Assembly: GCA_035528995.1 (NCBI GenBank)
Contig: DATKXO010000287.1
Span: 1-30,924 of the forward strand
DNA from: DATKXO01 sp035528995
Lineage (GTDB): Bacteria; Planctomycetota; Phycisphaerae; UBA1845
DNA: 30,924 nucleotides
Direction: 5' to 3'
In this document: piece by piece, positions 23,287 to 29,616 of the stretch
How the letters are laid out: each line of letters opens with the position of its first letter
Position numbering within the stretch: position 1 is the stretch's first letter
Position numbers and translations under genes: made by a program
The notes under the pieces: generated by a model
The model's input: the letters and a program-made list of their open reading frames with translations, nothing else
Told to the model about the DNA's origin: nothing
Database searches by the model: none

Positions 23287-23736
23287 TCAGACTCCCCAGC
23301 TCTCGCCCCGCCCGATGATCACCAGGGCGTTGGCGAAGCTGAGGATGAAATAGAGCGTGCTGGCCCCCGTGATCAGCACGATGACCGTGATGCACACGGT
23401 GATGAACGTCCGCCCGCTCATCCAGGTGTCGGTGCCCATGGTGGCGATGATGTGCGGGCGGGCCAGGATGAACATGGCGATCAGGACGGCCCCCACCGTC
23501 GGCCAGATCGATATCGAGTGGACGAAGCTGTACAGCCACGTCCCCCGCCCCACCTGCGACTCCTGGCCCAGCGTCCCGTGGATGAAGTGTCCGCGAACGT
23601 AGTAGTTGCCCTCGGTGAAGGCCCCGTTCTTGGCGTCGCCCTGGAGGTACCAGTACATCACCGTGTAGCTGACGAAGTTAGCCAGCCCCAGGATGATGAT
23701 CCAAAGCAGAATCCAGTTCCGCCGCTGCCGCGTCAT
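23287..23736 (-). CDS. Small multi-pass membrane protein of unknown function
   Basis: 149 residues with four hydrophobic segments at about 8-27 (WILLWIIILGLANFVSYTVM), 65-93 (SFVHSISIWPTVGAVLIAMF), 105-130 (TFITVCITVIVLITGASTLYF) and a shorter end. The loop between the first two holds an unusual Gly/aromatic stretch (GNYYVRGHFIHGTLGQ). I do not recognise the family. It is convergent with cstA and is not the usual CstA companion YbdD (which is about 65 residues and carries a different motif). The start codon sits 14 bp after a run of Arg/Gly codons on the minus strand with no strong Shine-Dalgarno. Protein-coding nature is supported by the membrane-helix pattern and codon bias. Confidence 0.65.
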   Translation of the reverse strand: MTRQRRNWILLWIIILGLANFVSYTVMYWYLQGDAKNGAFTEGNYYVRGHFIHGTLGQESQVGRGTWLYSFVHSISIWPTVGAVLIAMFILARPHIIATMGTDTWMSGRTFITVCITVIVLITGASTLYFILSFANALVIIGRGESWGV

Positions 23737-23801
23737 GCCGGGATGCTAGCACGCCGCAGGGTGGCTGTCACCGCTCGGGTCGACCGGCACAGTCCACACG
23801 G

Positions 23802-23897
23802 CAGACCAGAGCCGCGGAGTTCACCCCGCGCGTCAGAACTGAGCCGCGGGGTTCACCCCGCGCGGCAGACCAGAGCCGCGGGGTTCACCCCGCGCGG
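23802..23897. repeat. Three tandem 32-bp palindromic units
   Basis: Units at 23802-23833, 23834-23865 and 23866-23897 are nearly identical, with a core GCCGCGGGGTTCACCCC followed by GCGCGGC. Each can form a 9-bp stem with one bulged G and a TTCAC-type loop. A fourth unit begins and degenerates at 23898. Spacing, identity and the internal dyad fit a REP-type element rather than a CRISPR, because there are no unique spacers. Confidence 0.8.
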
Positions 23898-23932
23898 CAG
23901 GACCAGCACAAGGACCGGATGACAGCCGGTAG

Positions 23933-23990
23933 GTCGGGTCCGCAGACCCGACACTCCGTCAAACGCGTGATCTCGGGTCTACAGACCCGA
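23933..23990. repeat. Pair of GGGTC/GACCC hairpins
   Basis: GTCGGGTC-CGCA-GACCCGAC (23933-23952) and TCGGGTC-TACA-GACCCGA (23973-23990) are near-copies of one hairpin, separated by 20 bp. Both stems are perfect. Confidence 0.75.
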
Positions 23991-24173
23991 CGTACGGAGC
24001 GCGTTGCCGATACGGCAGGACCTTCTGCGACGACCGGATGACGAACAGGCATCCGAGCTGGAACACTTGCCTGCGCAGGCAGGGGTCGATCGGCTTCTCA
24101 CCGTCGTTGCAAGCCGCGTGTGCCTGCGGAGCAGGCGGAGGGTTCAGGGTTCAGGGTCTGGGGTTCAGGCTGG

Positions 24174-24192
24174 GGCGGGCGTTTCGCCCGCC
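24174..24192. repeat. Perfect 8-bp GC hairpin
   Basis: GGCGGGCG (24174-24181), loop TTT, CGCCCGCC (24185-24192), directly after telomere-like GGTTCAGGGTTCAGGG direct repeats. No T-tract follows, so it is treated as part of the repeat island rather than as a terminator. Confidence 0.7.
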
Positions 24193-24271
24193 GGTGTGTC
24201 GCGACGGCGCCTACCCTGAGCGCAGCCGAAGGTTCAGCAGTGCTCCGGGCGGAACCGTCGTCTCACGAACG

Positions 24272-24289
24272 CACTGCTCAAAAGCAGTG
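24272..24289. repeat. CACTGCT/AGCAGTG hairpin with flanking CGGAACC repeats
   Basis: A perfect 7-bp stem with a 4-nt CAAA loop lies close to the end of the small antitoxin-like gene. It is flanked by GGGCGGAACCG (about 24247-24257) and CGGCGGAACCC (about 24295-24305), an approximate direct repeat bracketing the hairpin. Its position just past a minus-strand stop could also let it act as a terminator for that gene. Confidence 0.6.
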
Positions 24290-24304
24290 GCACCCGGCGG
24301 AACC

Positions 24305-24475
24305 CTACCCGGCTGCTCTTGTGACACGTCGTGGCGGCAATGAGACAGTTTCTCGGTTGCTCATTTTCTGTTGTTCGCGAGCAGCGCGGCAAATCGCCTT
24401 GATATCATAATTGAATCTGGCCGCGTACTTTTCGCGATTGCGACGGACTTCTGTAACGATTGGATCGCGCCACAT
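24305..24475 (-). CDS. Small protein following a PIN toxin gene, putative antitoxin
   Basis: The 56-residue product begins MWRDPIVTEVRRNREKY, continues FNYDIKAICRAAREQQ and ends in a basic tail VSLPPRRVTRAAG. This pattern (W-x-DPIV-x-E-x-x-R, then a YD-x-x-I segment) is a recurring small protein encoded directly beside PIN-domain genes of this type in many bacteria, where it is taken as the antitoxin. It starts 4 bp after the toxin stop, and GGAGAT of the toxin's last codons serves as its Shine-Dalgarno. The toxin-first order is the reverse of typical vapBC. GC content is lower than in the flanks. Antitoxin function is inferred from position. Confidence 0.72.
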   Translation of the reverse strand: MWRDPIVTEVRRNREKYAARFNYDIKAICRAAREQQKMSNRETVSLPPRRVTRAAG

Positions 24476-24479
24476 GACG

Positions 24480-24953
24480 TTATATCTCCATAAGCTCTTG
24501 CGGAGTGCAAATTGTCGGCGGTTCGTATCCGAATGATCGGCAAATCGCCTCAATCTGAGGCCGCAACGCAGCATTGGCAATATGAGTACAATTCCAGGTT
24601 AGCAGGTATTCCATGCCGTGGACAGTCGCAACAGCGATGTGCAACGCATCGACCCCCGCCTTTTCTGGTAGCGGCACTTGTTTGACCAGTTCCACGGCCA
24701 CATTTTCAACGTCCTCGGTTGTATCGAGCTGTCGTATATCGGTCAGGACATCCAATCGCTCTTGGGCAGCACCGGCGTCTCCTTCGCCACACTCATCAAT
24801 GACAAATTGTGAGACGAAGATGTCGAAGCTCTCGCGATGGTCATTCCACCATTCGTGCGTAAGCTGTTGGTTTGCGGCGGTGATCAGATCACGACTCGGC
24901 CGTGACGTGAGATAACCGATAATGCTGGTTTCGAGATAGACCGTTGGTTTCAT
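24480..24953 (-). CDS. PIN-domain ribonuclease, VapC-like toxin
   Basis: This 157-residue PIN domain protein is a metal-dependent endoribonuclease type in toxin-antitoxin systems, cutting tRNA or rRNA in studied members. The acidic site is visible as Glu8 in VYLETSIIGYL (a subfamily variant of the usual Asp), Glu54 in VIDECGEGD, and Asp102 in GVDALHIAVATVHGM. The last strand reads LLTWNCTHIANA, with Asn121 where many PIN proteins have Asp. Composition is about 48% GC in a sampled 60 bp, against clearly higher values in flanking genes, which suggests acquisition. No Shine-Dalgarno is obvious; the gene starts 39 bp from the upstream beta-helix gene stop and may be cotranscribed. Confidence 0.85.
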   Translation of the reverse strand: MKPTVYLETSIIGYLTSRPSRDLITAANQQLTHEWWNDHRESFDIFVSQFVIDECGEGDAGAAQERLDVLTDIRQLDTTEDVENVAVELVKQVPLPEKAGVDALHIAVATVHGMEYLLTWNCTHIANAALRPQIEAICRSFGYEPPTICTPQELMEI

Positions 24954-24992
24954 AGGTTGTGCTCGTCGCCGGTCGTCGCGTCTGCGGCATCA

Positions 24993-26324
24993 CTACTGTG
25001 GGCCGGTGAACTGCTGGTGGAACAGCGCAAAGTCGTCCAGGTCCACGTCGCCGTCGGCGTCAAGATCAGCTAGAATTCCTCGAAACTCGTAGGCACCCAT
25101 GTCGACAGTCGCCGGCACAAGCGAGGCCGGTACGCCCGTGTCAGACGTGCAGAGGTCGTCCAGCACACGACCGCCGTTGTCGAGATCAACGTACAACCCT
25201 CCCGGTAAGGCCATCGTATTTCCAGCGTCGATGCACGGCGAAAGGGCCTGCAGGTGCAGGTCTTCGTCGTCCGGATCGACGAATAGAGGGTCGGCATCGA
25301 TGTTCCCGGTACCGCTCCAGCCACCCTCGACGTCGCAGTAGGTCAGCTCCGGGTCGCCGGATTCGACGTAGATCTCCTGCGGCGTATCGCCCCAGAGTAT
25401 GCAGTTGGTCAACGTCGGGCTGCTGTTGAGGCGGCAGTAAACGCCGCCACCTTTGTTAGCCTCATTTGCAGCGATCGTGCAGTTGGTAAGTGTTGGGCTA
25501 CCGCTGTGGTTGAACACCGCGCCGCCATTGGTTCCACCCGTGTTCGCGCTAAAGATACAGTTGACCAACACCGGACTACTGCTGAGGTTTGCTACGGCGC
25601 CGCCTGAACCACTAGATGAATTACTCACAAAAGCGCAATTCACGATGGTGGCTGCGCTGCCGGCGGCATTGCATAAGGCACCCCCGTCGTCACCGACACT
25701 GTTCCCGGTGAAGGTGCAGCAACTCATCTCTGGGCTGCTGTCGCGATTGAAGACAGCGCCGCCGTCCCCGCCGGCGTAGTTCTCACTGAAGGTGCAATAC
25801 CTCACTACTGGGCTGCCCGCGTCGTTGTACATGCCGCCGCCATCGTCATCGGGCGAGGGACCATTTGCGTGTCCCCCTGTGATCGTGAAACCATCGACGA
25901 CGGCGGAGGCGTCTGTTCCGCTACCGATGAGGACGTGGTAGCAGTTGTCGTTCGGATCGTCTGGCGTGCCGATGTCGCCGCTGAGGATGGTCTCGTACAG
26001 CTCGATGTCGCGCAGATCGCCGCCGTCGTTGCAGCCGCCGTAGCGGCCTTCGAAGGTCACGCCGTTGGGAAGCTGGAACGTGGCCTCGCGCGGATCGCCC
26101 AAGCCGGAGGAGTCGGGCAGGTAAGTCCCGTTGGCCACGCGGATGACCGTGTCCGGCCCGGCTGCGGCCAGCGCCTCATAGAGTTCAAGATAGGCGTGGC
26201 ACCAGGTTGAGCCGTCGTGCGGCGTTTGGTCCGCGCTGGCATCGACGTAGATGATTGTCTGGCCCTGCGCCATCCCGGCCAGTGCTACAACAAGACCCAA
26301 TCCGATCGTGATGTGACGTACCAT
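24993..26324 (-). CDS. Secreted parallel beta-helix protein with dockerin-like tail
   Basis: The 443-residue protein has a signal peptide (MVRHITIGLGLVVALAGMAQG, cleavage near residue 22) and an N-terminal region with IIYVDASADQ. Six repeats of about 25 residues, of the form GGAVFN..SSP.L.NC.F..N, follow at about 160-315. They share the GGA[IV]/FxxN pattern of chlamydial Pmp-type beta-helices. Next comes a choice-of-anchor-Q style region (NIDADPLFVDP, LSPCIDAG, VDMGAYEF). The C-terminal LDADGDVDLDDFALFHQQF resembles one calcium-binding dockerin half. Start ATG 26324 has an AAGGG nearby and begins the signal peptide; a longer upstream in-frame reading has no signal. Role unknown; a cell-surface adhesin or polysaccharide-binding protein is inferred. 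Confidence 0.78.
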   Translation of the reverse strand: MVRHITIGLGLVVALAGMAQGQTIIYVDASADQTPHDGSTWCHAYLELYEALAAAGPDTVIRVANGTYLPDSSGLGDPREATFQLPNGVTFEGRYGGCNDGGDLRDIELYETILSGDIGTPDDPNDNCYHVLIGSGTDASAVVDGFTITGGHANGPSPDDDGGGMYNDAGSPVVRYCTFSENYAGGDGGAVFNRDSSPEMSCCTFTGNSVGDDGGALCNAAGSAATIVNCAFVSNSSSGSGGAVANLSSSPVLVNCIFSANTGGTNGGAVFNHSGSPTLTNCTIAANEANKGGGVYCRLNSSPTLTNCILWGDTPQEIYVESGDPELTYCDVEGGWSGTGNIDADPLFVDPDDEDLHLQALSPCIDAGNTMALPGGLYVDLDNGGRVLDDLCTSDTGVPASLVPATVDMGAYEFRGILADLDADGDVDLDDFALFHQQFTGPQ

Positions 26325-26554
26325 GTCTTTCGCCCTTCGTGTGACTCGTGACGCTGCCCCCCGGCTGCCGCCTCCTGCTCCGTTCGTCCAACCCCATTGC
26401 GGACGCTCAAATGCCAATTGTACCAGGAATCCGCTGACCGAGGGTAGCTGGTTTCCGTCGGACGCCAGTAGCTGCTCCCCTGGTGGCAGCGGCTGGACTA
26501 CTGATGGCAGCGGATCGTCCACTGAGGACCACCAACTTGAAGTCGGCCGCGTAC

Positions 26555-26664
26555 CTCAGTGACGCGGGGCCCGCAACTCGGTGAGGTCGGGTCCGCGTCT
26601 CGGTGAGGTCGGGTCCGGACCTCGGTGAGATCGGGACCGAGTAAGCACGGTATCGGGACCGAGT
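26555..26664. repeat. Degenerate 22-bp tandem repeat, five units
   Basis: Units begin at 26555, 26577, 26599, 26621 and 26643. The consensus is CTCGGTGAGGTCGGGTCC plus a variable tail; units two and three are almost identical, while the outer units are diverged. The decay from the centre outward suggests an old minisatellite. It lies about 230 bp upstream of the beta-helix gene start. Confidence 0.8.
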
Positions 26665-26866
26665 AGGCAGCCTGCGCGGTCCCGACTCCTGTTGAGGTCG
26701 ACACCGACTCCCAGCTTGGGTGCGGGCGCCTGCGCCAAGTAAGGCGCGGGAGCCGATCTCGGCTTGGAAACGGTTTTTCCGGGGCTCATTTTGCCGCACA
26801 GCTTATGCGAATTGCCCAGTGTGCCACACCCGAACGTCCGAAACCCGATTTACGGCTCCGGCGCCC

Positions 26867-26989
26867 CTATGTGGGCAGGACCGTCAGCGTCGAGTCCACG
26901 CGTTCGATACGCAGTTCGCGGGCCGACGTGCCGGTTCCCATCCTGGCCCCGACCTCTCCCGGCGCGCCGGGATACGTCCCCGCCGCCAT
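26867..26989 (-). CDS. Candidate 40-residue small protein
   Basis: ATG 26989 is preceded by GGGAGG with an 8-bp spacer and by a sigma70-type promoter about 35 bp further upstream. The reading, 40 codons ending TAG, begins MAAGTYPGAPGEVGARMGTG and ends with a charged, strand-like segment (RELRIERVDSTLTVLPT). I do not recognise it and it has no signal peptide or membrane helix. Support comes from the aligned promoter, ribosome site and start; against it, GC-rich DNA yields chance short frames easily. The internal ATG 26941 would give 24 residues. Confidence 0.35.
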   Translation of the reverse strand: MAAGTYPGAPGEVGARMGTGTSARELRIERVDSTLTVLPT

Positions 26990-27024
26990 CGGTCAATCCT
27001 CCCGGACTGCAGACCGTGACGTTC

Positions 27025-27054
27025 AGTGTACGGAGCGGTGGGGGGGGGCGTCAA
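27025..27054 (-). promoter_or_regulatory. Candidate sigma70-type promoter for the small gene
   Basis: On the minus strand TTGACG (27054-27049) and TACACT (27030-27025) are separated by 18 bp, matching 5/6 and 4/6 of consensus. The spacer contains a run of 10 C. The start codon of the candidate gene is 35 bp beyond the -10. Confidence 0.4.
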
Positions 27055-27226
27055 GGGTGTGGAAATCGGGCCGTCGGGGCGCGGCTCAAACCTTGCCGAA
27101 GGTGCCGAATCGCACTTCGGATCGTGTCCTGGCGACCTCACGCCCCCATCCCACCCATCGCTCGGGAGATGGTCCATTGTGATATATTAGTTTGATTAGC
27201 GCGCCGGGACGGTTCGGCTACATCTG

Positions 27227-28045
27227 CTACCCGATCGTCCCATCCAGCGGTGACGAGGCCGACGCGTAACGCTTCTTGGGGATCCGCCCCGACAGGTAGG
27301 CGAGCCGGCCGGCCTCGATCGCCCGCTTCATGGCCGACGCCATCCGCACCGGCTCCTTCGCCCCGGCGATGCCCGTATTGAGCAGCACGCCGTCCGCGCC
27401 CAGCTCCATCGCGATCGTCACGTCCGAGGCCGTCCCCACGCCGGCATCGACGACCACCGGATAGTCCGGATCGCCCTCCTTGAGGTACTCCAGGCAGAGC
27501 TGGATGTTGGCCGGGTTCAGAATCCCGCGCCCGCTGCCGATGGGCGAGCCGGCCGGCATCACGCTGGCCGCCCCGGCGTCCTTGAGCCGTTTGGCCAGGA
27601 TCGGGTCGTCGTTCGTATAGACCAGAGCGGTGAATCCATCGGCCACCAGCTTCTCGGTGGCCTCCAGCGTGCCCACCGGGTCGGGCAGCAGCGACTTCTT
27701 GTCGGCCAGCACCTCGACCTTGACCCACTGGGCGCCGGGATTGCCCAGCCCGTCGAGCAGCTCGCGGCTCAGCCGGGCCGAACGGATGGCGTCCTCGGCG
27801 TTGAAGCAGCCGGCCGTGTTCGGCAGGATCGTGTAGCGCTTCGGGTCCAGGTGGTCGATGATGTTGTCCGGCTTGGCCTTACCGTCGGTGGCCATCACGT
27901 CACGGCGGACGGCCACCGTCACCACCTGACACCCCGACGCCTCCAGCGCCGCCTCCATCAGGTCGAAATTGGCGTACTTGCCCGTGCCCACGAACAGCCG
28001 GGACTCGAACTCGAACGGTCCGACCTTGTATGGTTCAGCGTCCAT
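27227..28045 (-). CDS. thiG: Thiazole synthase
   Basis: ThiG forms the thiazole phosphate ring of thiamin from deoxyxylulose phosphate, dehydroglycine/glycine imine and ThiS-thiocarboxylate. The 272-residue TIM-barrel protein shows SRLFVGTGKYANFDLM, the Schiff-base Lys109 in WVKVEVL, LPDPVGTLEATEKLVADGF, the phosphate-binding VMPAGSPIGSGRGI and VDAGVGTASDV, and NTGIAGAKEPVRMASAMK. Length is normal apart from a slightly longer C-terminus. It overlaps the thiS stop by one base (TGATG), so the two are translationally coupled. The partner genes thiF, thiH/thiO and thiC are not in the window. Confidence 0.95.
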   Translation of the reverse strand: MDAEPYKVGPFEFESRLFVGTGKYANFDLMEAALEASGCQVVTVAVRRDVMATDGKAKPDNIIDHLDPKRYTILPNTAGCFNAEDAIRSARLSRELLDGLGNPGAQWVKVEVLADKKSLLPDPVGTLEATEKLVADGFTALVYTNDDPILAKRLKDAGAASVMPAGSPIGSGRGILNPANIQLCLEYLKEGDPDYPVVVDAGVGTASDVTIAMELGADGVLLNTGIAGAKEPVRMASAMKRAIEAGRLAYLSGRIPKKRYASASSPLDGTIG

Positions 28046-28245
28046 CAGCCACCCCCTACAAACGTGACGATTTCGATGCGGTCGCCCTCGTTCAGAACCG
28101 TTTCGGCAAACGTGCGCCGCGTGACCAGCTCGCGATTGACCTCGACGGCCACCTTCTGCGGCGGCATGGCCAGTCCCTCGAGCAGCCTGGCCACGGTCGT
28201 GCCGGCGTCGATCTGCTCGTCCTTGCCGTTGATCACCACCTGCAC
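28045..28245 (-). CDS. thiS: Sulfur carrier protein ThiS
   Basis: Ubiquitin-fold sulfur carrier of 66 residues. It begins MQVVINGKDEQIDAGTTVARLL and contains the strand VAVEVNRELVTR; it ends in IVTFVGGG, supplying the C-terminal Gly-Gly that is adenylated and thiocarboxylated for thiazole synthesis. Most ThiS proteins end in two Gly, so the three-Gly end is a minor variation. It is upstream of and coupled to thiG. No THI-box-like (CTGAGA) sequence was found in the 96-bp leader. Confidence 0.92.
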   Translation of the reverse strand: MQVVINGKDEQIDAGTTVARLLEGLAMPPQKVAVEVNRELVTRRTFAETVLNEGDRIEIVTFVGGG

Positions 28246-28307
28246 GATCTGCCTCTCCGCGCTATCGGGCCTCGCCTGCCGTCTGCGAGCCCATATCCGA
28301 ATCGGCG

Positions 28308-28336
28308 ATTATAGATGCCCCCGGCTGGGATGCCAG
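28308..28336 (-). promoter_or_regulatory. Candidate promoter of thiS-thiG
   Basis: CTGGCA (28336-28331), a 17-bp spacer and a perfect TATAAT (28313-28308) read on the minus strand, about 60 bp before the thiS ATG. An 8-bp inverted repeat GCCGTCTG (28278-28285) / CAGACGGC (28334-28341) flanks it and could be an operator or part of a terminator of the gene before. No TPP riboswitch was seen between promoter and start. Confidence 0.45.
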
Positions 28337-28341
28337 ACGGC

Positions 28342-29595
28342 TTACTTCCGCAGCAGGTCCGCCAGCCGCAAGTGCACCGGCTGGATCAGGTGCGCCGGCG
28401 TCCCCGGCCGGGCCAGGCTCACGTACAGCTCCTTCGAGTTCGGCAGCAGCACTACGCTGTGGAACGTCGTCTTGACCCCCACGCTTGCCATGATCTGCCG
28501 GGCCAGTGCCAGGTCGATCTTGCCCTGTCGCTGGCGGACTTGTTTCAAGGCCGTCTCGATGGTGGTGTACCTCTGCGTCGAGTCGTCCCACGGCCGGTGG
28601 GGTGTCTCGCGCAGACAGTAATGGTTCGTGCACACCAGCCAGTCCTTCAGCGGCGGCGCGGTCGAGAACCGAGTGCTCAGCCCGCCGTCCGCCGAGATGT
28701 CGCCGTCGTACTCGAACACCGCCGCCGGGTGAATCTGCCCGGAAAACGGTGAACTCACGTGGATGTTGTTGCCCGTGATCGAAGGCTCGGTCAGCAGCAC
28801 GCGCTTGACGTCGCCCACGGCCGTCGCCGCCCGGGCCGACTCCAGCGCGTCCCGCAAGGCGATCGACCGTGGCACGAAGGCACCCTGGTGCGTGTTGGCC
28901 CGTCCCAGCGCGTCGTGCATCAGGATGGTCACGCCGTCCTCGTTCATGGCCGTGTACGCCCCGATGAGGGCGGGCCAGGCCACCGAGACCCACGCCCGCT
29001 TCCCGCCGCCGGGTTGAAGGTAGACGATGATCACGTGGCTGGTGTCCAACCCGGGCAAAGCCAGGAAGTCGAGGTTCCGCGCCGTCAGCATCCCACCGTC
29101 GGCCGTCGCCTGCCCCCAGGCGCTGAAGCTCGAACAGAAAAACCGGTACCAGTCGGCCATCGAGTTGATGGCCATCAGATCTTGCACGTCGAGGTTGCGA
29201 CCCAGTCGTTCGAGCCGCGTCTGCGGTAGGCCGACCGAATCGACGATCCCACGGAACATGCCCTCCAACTCGGCCCGCCGATCGGGACTGAAGCGCATCT
29301 GCCGCAGGAACTTGCCCCGCACCTCGGTCTCGTACTGCCGCGGGTCCTCCAGCACCTGTGGGTTGAGGACGGCCCCGTCAAACATCTCGACGATGTCCCG
29401 GCCCAGCAGGTAGCCGTGGGCGTAGCCCCGCTGCTCGGGCGTGCCCCACAGCTTGAGCACCCGCACCCCCTGCACCGTCTCCAGCCGCCCGGTGACCTGC
29501 GGCGGAGCCGCCAGCGCGACGTGGTTCAGCAAGAGGACCGACGAAAACGCAAACACCACTAGCAGACGACGACGGTTCGTCCTCGACGGACTCAT
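28342..29595 (-). CDS. Secreted C45-family autoproteolytic acyltransferase/hydrolase
   Basis: Ntn-hydrolase of the type that includes acyl-CoA:6-aminopenicillanic acid acyltransferase and phospholipase B-like enzymes. The 417-residue precursor has a signal peptide (residues 1-30, ending LALAA) and then a domain with GTPEQRGYAHGYLLG. The expected N-terminal nucleophile after self-cleavage is Cys154 in FFCSSFSAWG, followed by the family segment TADGGMLTARNLDF. Later motifs are MNEDGVTILMHDA, and CTNHYCLRETPHRPW near 325. AAGGAGG sits 5 bp before ATG 29595, which is therefore preferred over GTG 29598. It lies 21 bp after the neighbour at 29617, suggesting an operon. The substrate is unknown; a periplasmic or surface acyl-amide hydrolase is inferred. 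Confidence 0.78.
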   Translation of the reverse strand: MSPSRTNRRRLLVVFAFSSVLLLNHVALAAPPQVTGRLETVQGVRVLKLWGTPEQRGYAHGYLLGRDIVEMFDGAVLNPQVLEDPRQYETEVRGKFLRQMRFSPDRRAELEGMFRGIVDSVGLPQTRLERLGRNLDVQDLMAINSMADWYRFFCSSFSAWGQATADGGMLTARNLDFLALPGLDTSHVIIVYLQPGGGKRAWVSVAWPALIGAYTAMNEDGVTILMHDALGRANTHQGAFVPRSIALRDALESARAATAVGDVKRVLLTEPSITGNNIHVSSPFSGQIHPAAVFEYDGDISADGGLSTRFSTAPPLKDWLVCTNHYCLRETPHRPWDDSTQRYTTIETALKQVRQRQGKIDLALARQIMASVGVKTTFHSVVLLPNSKELYVSLARPGTPAHLIQPVHLRLADLLRK

Positions 29596-29616
29596 CACAG
29601 CCTCCTTGCGACAGGA

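Larger units (their letters stand above)
23737..24304. other. Intergenic palindrome and short-repeat island
   Basis: No convincing gene lies in these 568 bp. The stretch is built from several unrelated small palindromic modules. They are three 32-bp tandem units (23802-23897), two GGGTC hairpins (23933-23952, 23973-23990), a 14-bp perfect palindrome TGCCTGCGCAGGCA (24068-24081), a GCCTGC/GCAGGC hairpin (24122-24136), GGTTCAGG-type direct repeats (24141-24170), a GGCGGGCG/CGCCCGCC hairpin (24174-24192) and CACTGCT/AGCAGTG (24272-24289). A two-part block, CGGCAGGACC then GACCGGATGAC, occurs at 23895-23923 and again at 24013-24042, about 119 bp apart. The pattern resembles REP/MITE-like intergenic DNA; transposition ability is not shown. 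Confidence 0.7.
26325..27226. other. Long intergenic region with minisatellite and a candidate small gene
   Basis: This 902-bp stretch between thiG and the beta-helix gene (both minus) has no normal-length gene. It contains a 21-bp approximate pair CTGGTGGCAGCGG/CTGATGGCAGCGG (26480 and 26501), a degenerate 22-bp tandem array (26555-26664), and a candidate 40-codon gene with its own promoter (26867-27054). An AT-rich patch TTGTGATATATTAG lies at about 27178-27191. Open frames crossing the region are low-complexity readings of the repeats. Any promoter for the beta-helix gene should lie in the left part, but none was clear. Confidence 0.6.

Noticed and set aside
23802..23897. Possible CRISPR array
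   Set aside because: The 32-bp units are contiguous with no unique spacers and are palindromic; no cas genes are present.
26407..26799. 130-codon minus-strand frame across the 22-bp array
   Set aside because: Its repetitive Arg/Pro/Ser sequence is a direct translation of the tandem repeats, with no Shine-Dalgarno and no recognisable domain.
26805..27182. 125-codon plus-strand frame in the gap before thiG
   Set aside because: Arg/Pro-rich with no domain, and it runs antisense through the candidate 40-codon gene and its promoter.
28246..28341. TPP riboswitch ahead of thiS
   Set aside because: No CTGAGA or paired THI-box helices were found in the leader; only a promoter-like element and an 8-bp inverted repeat.
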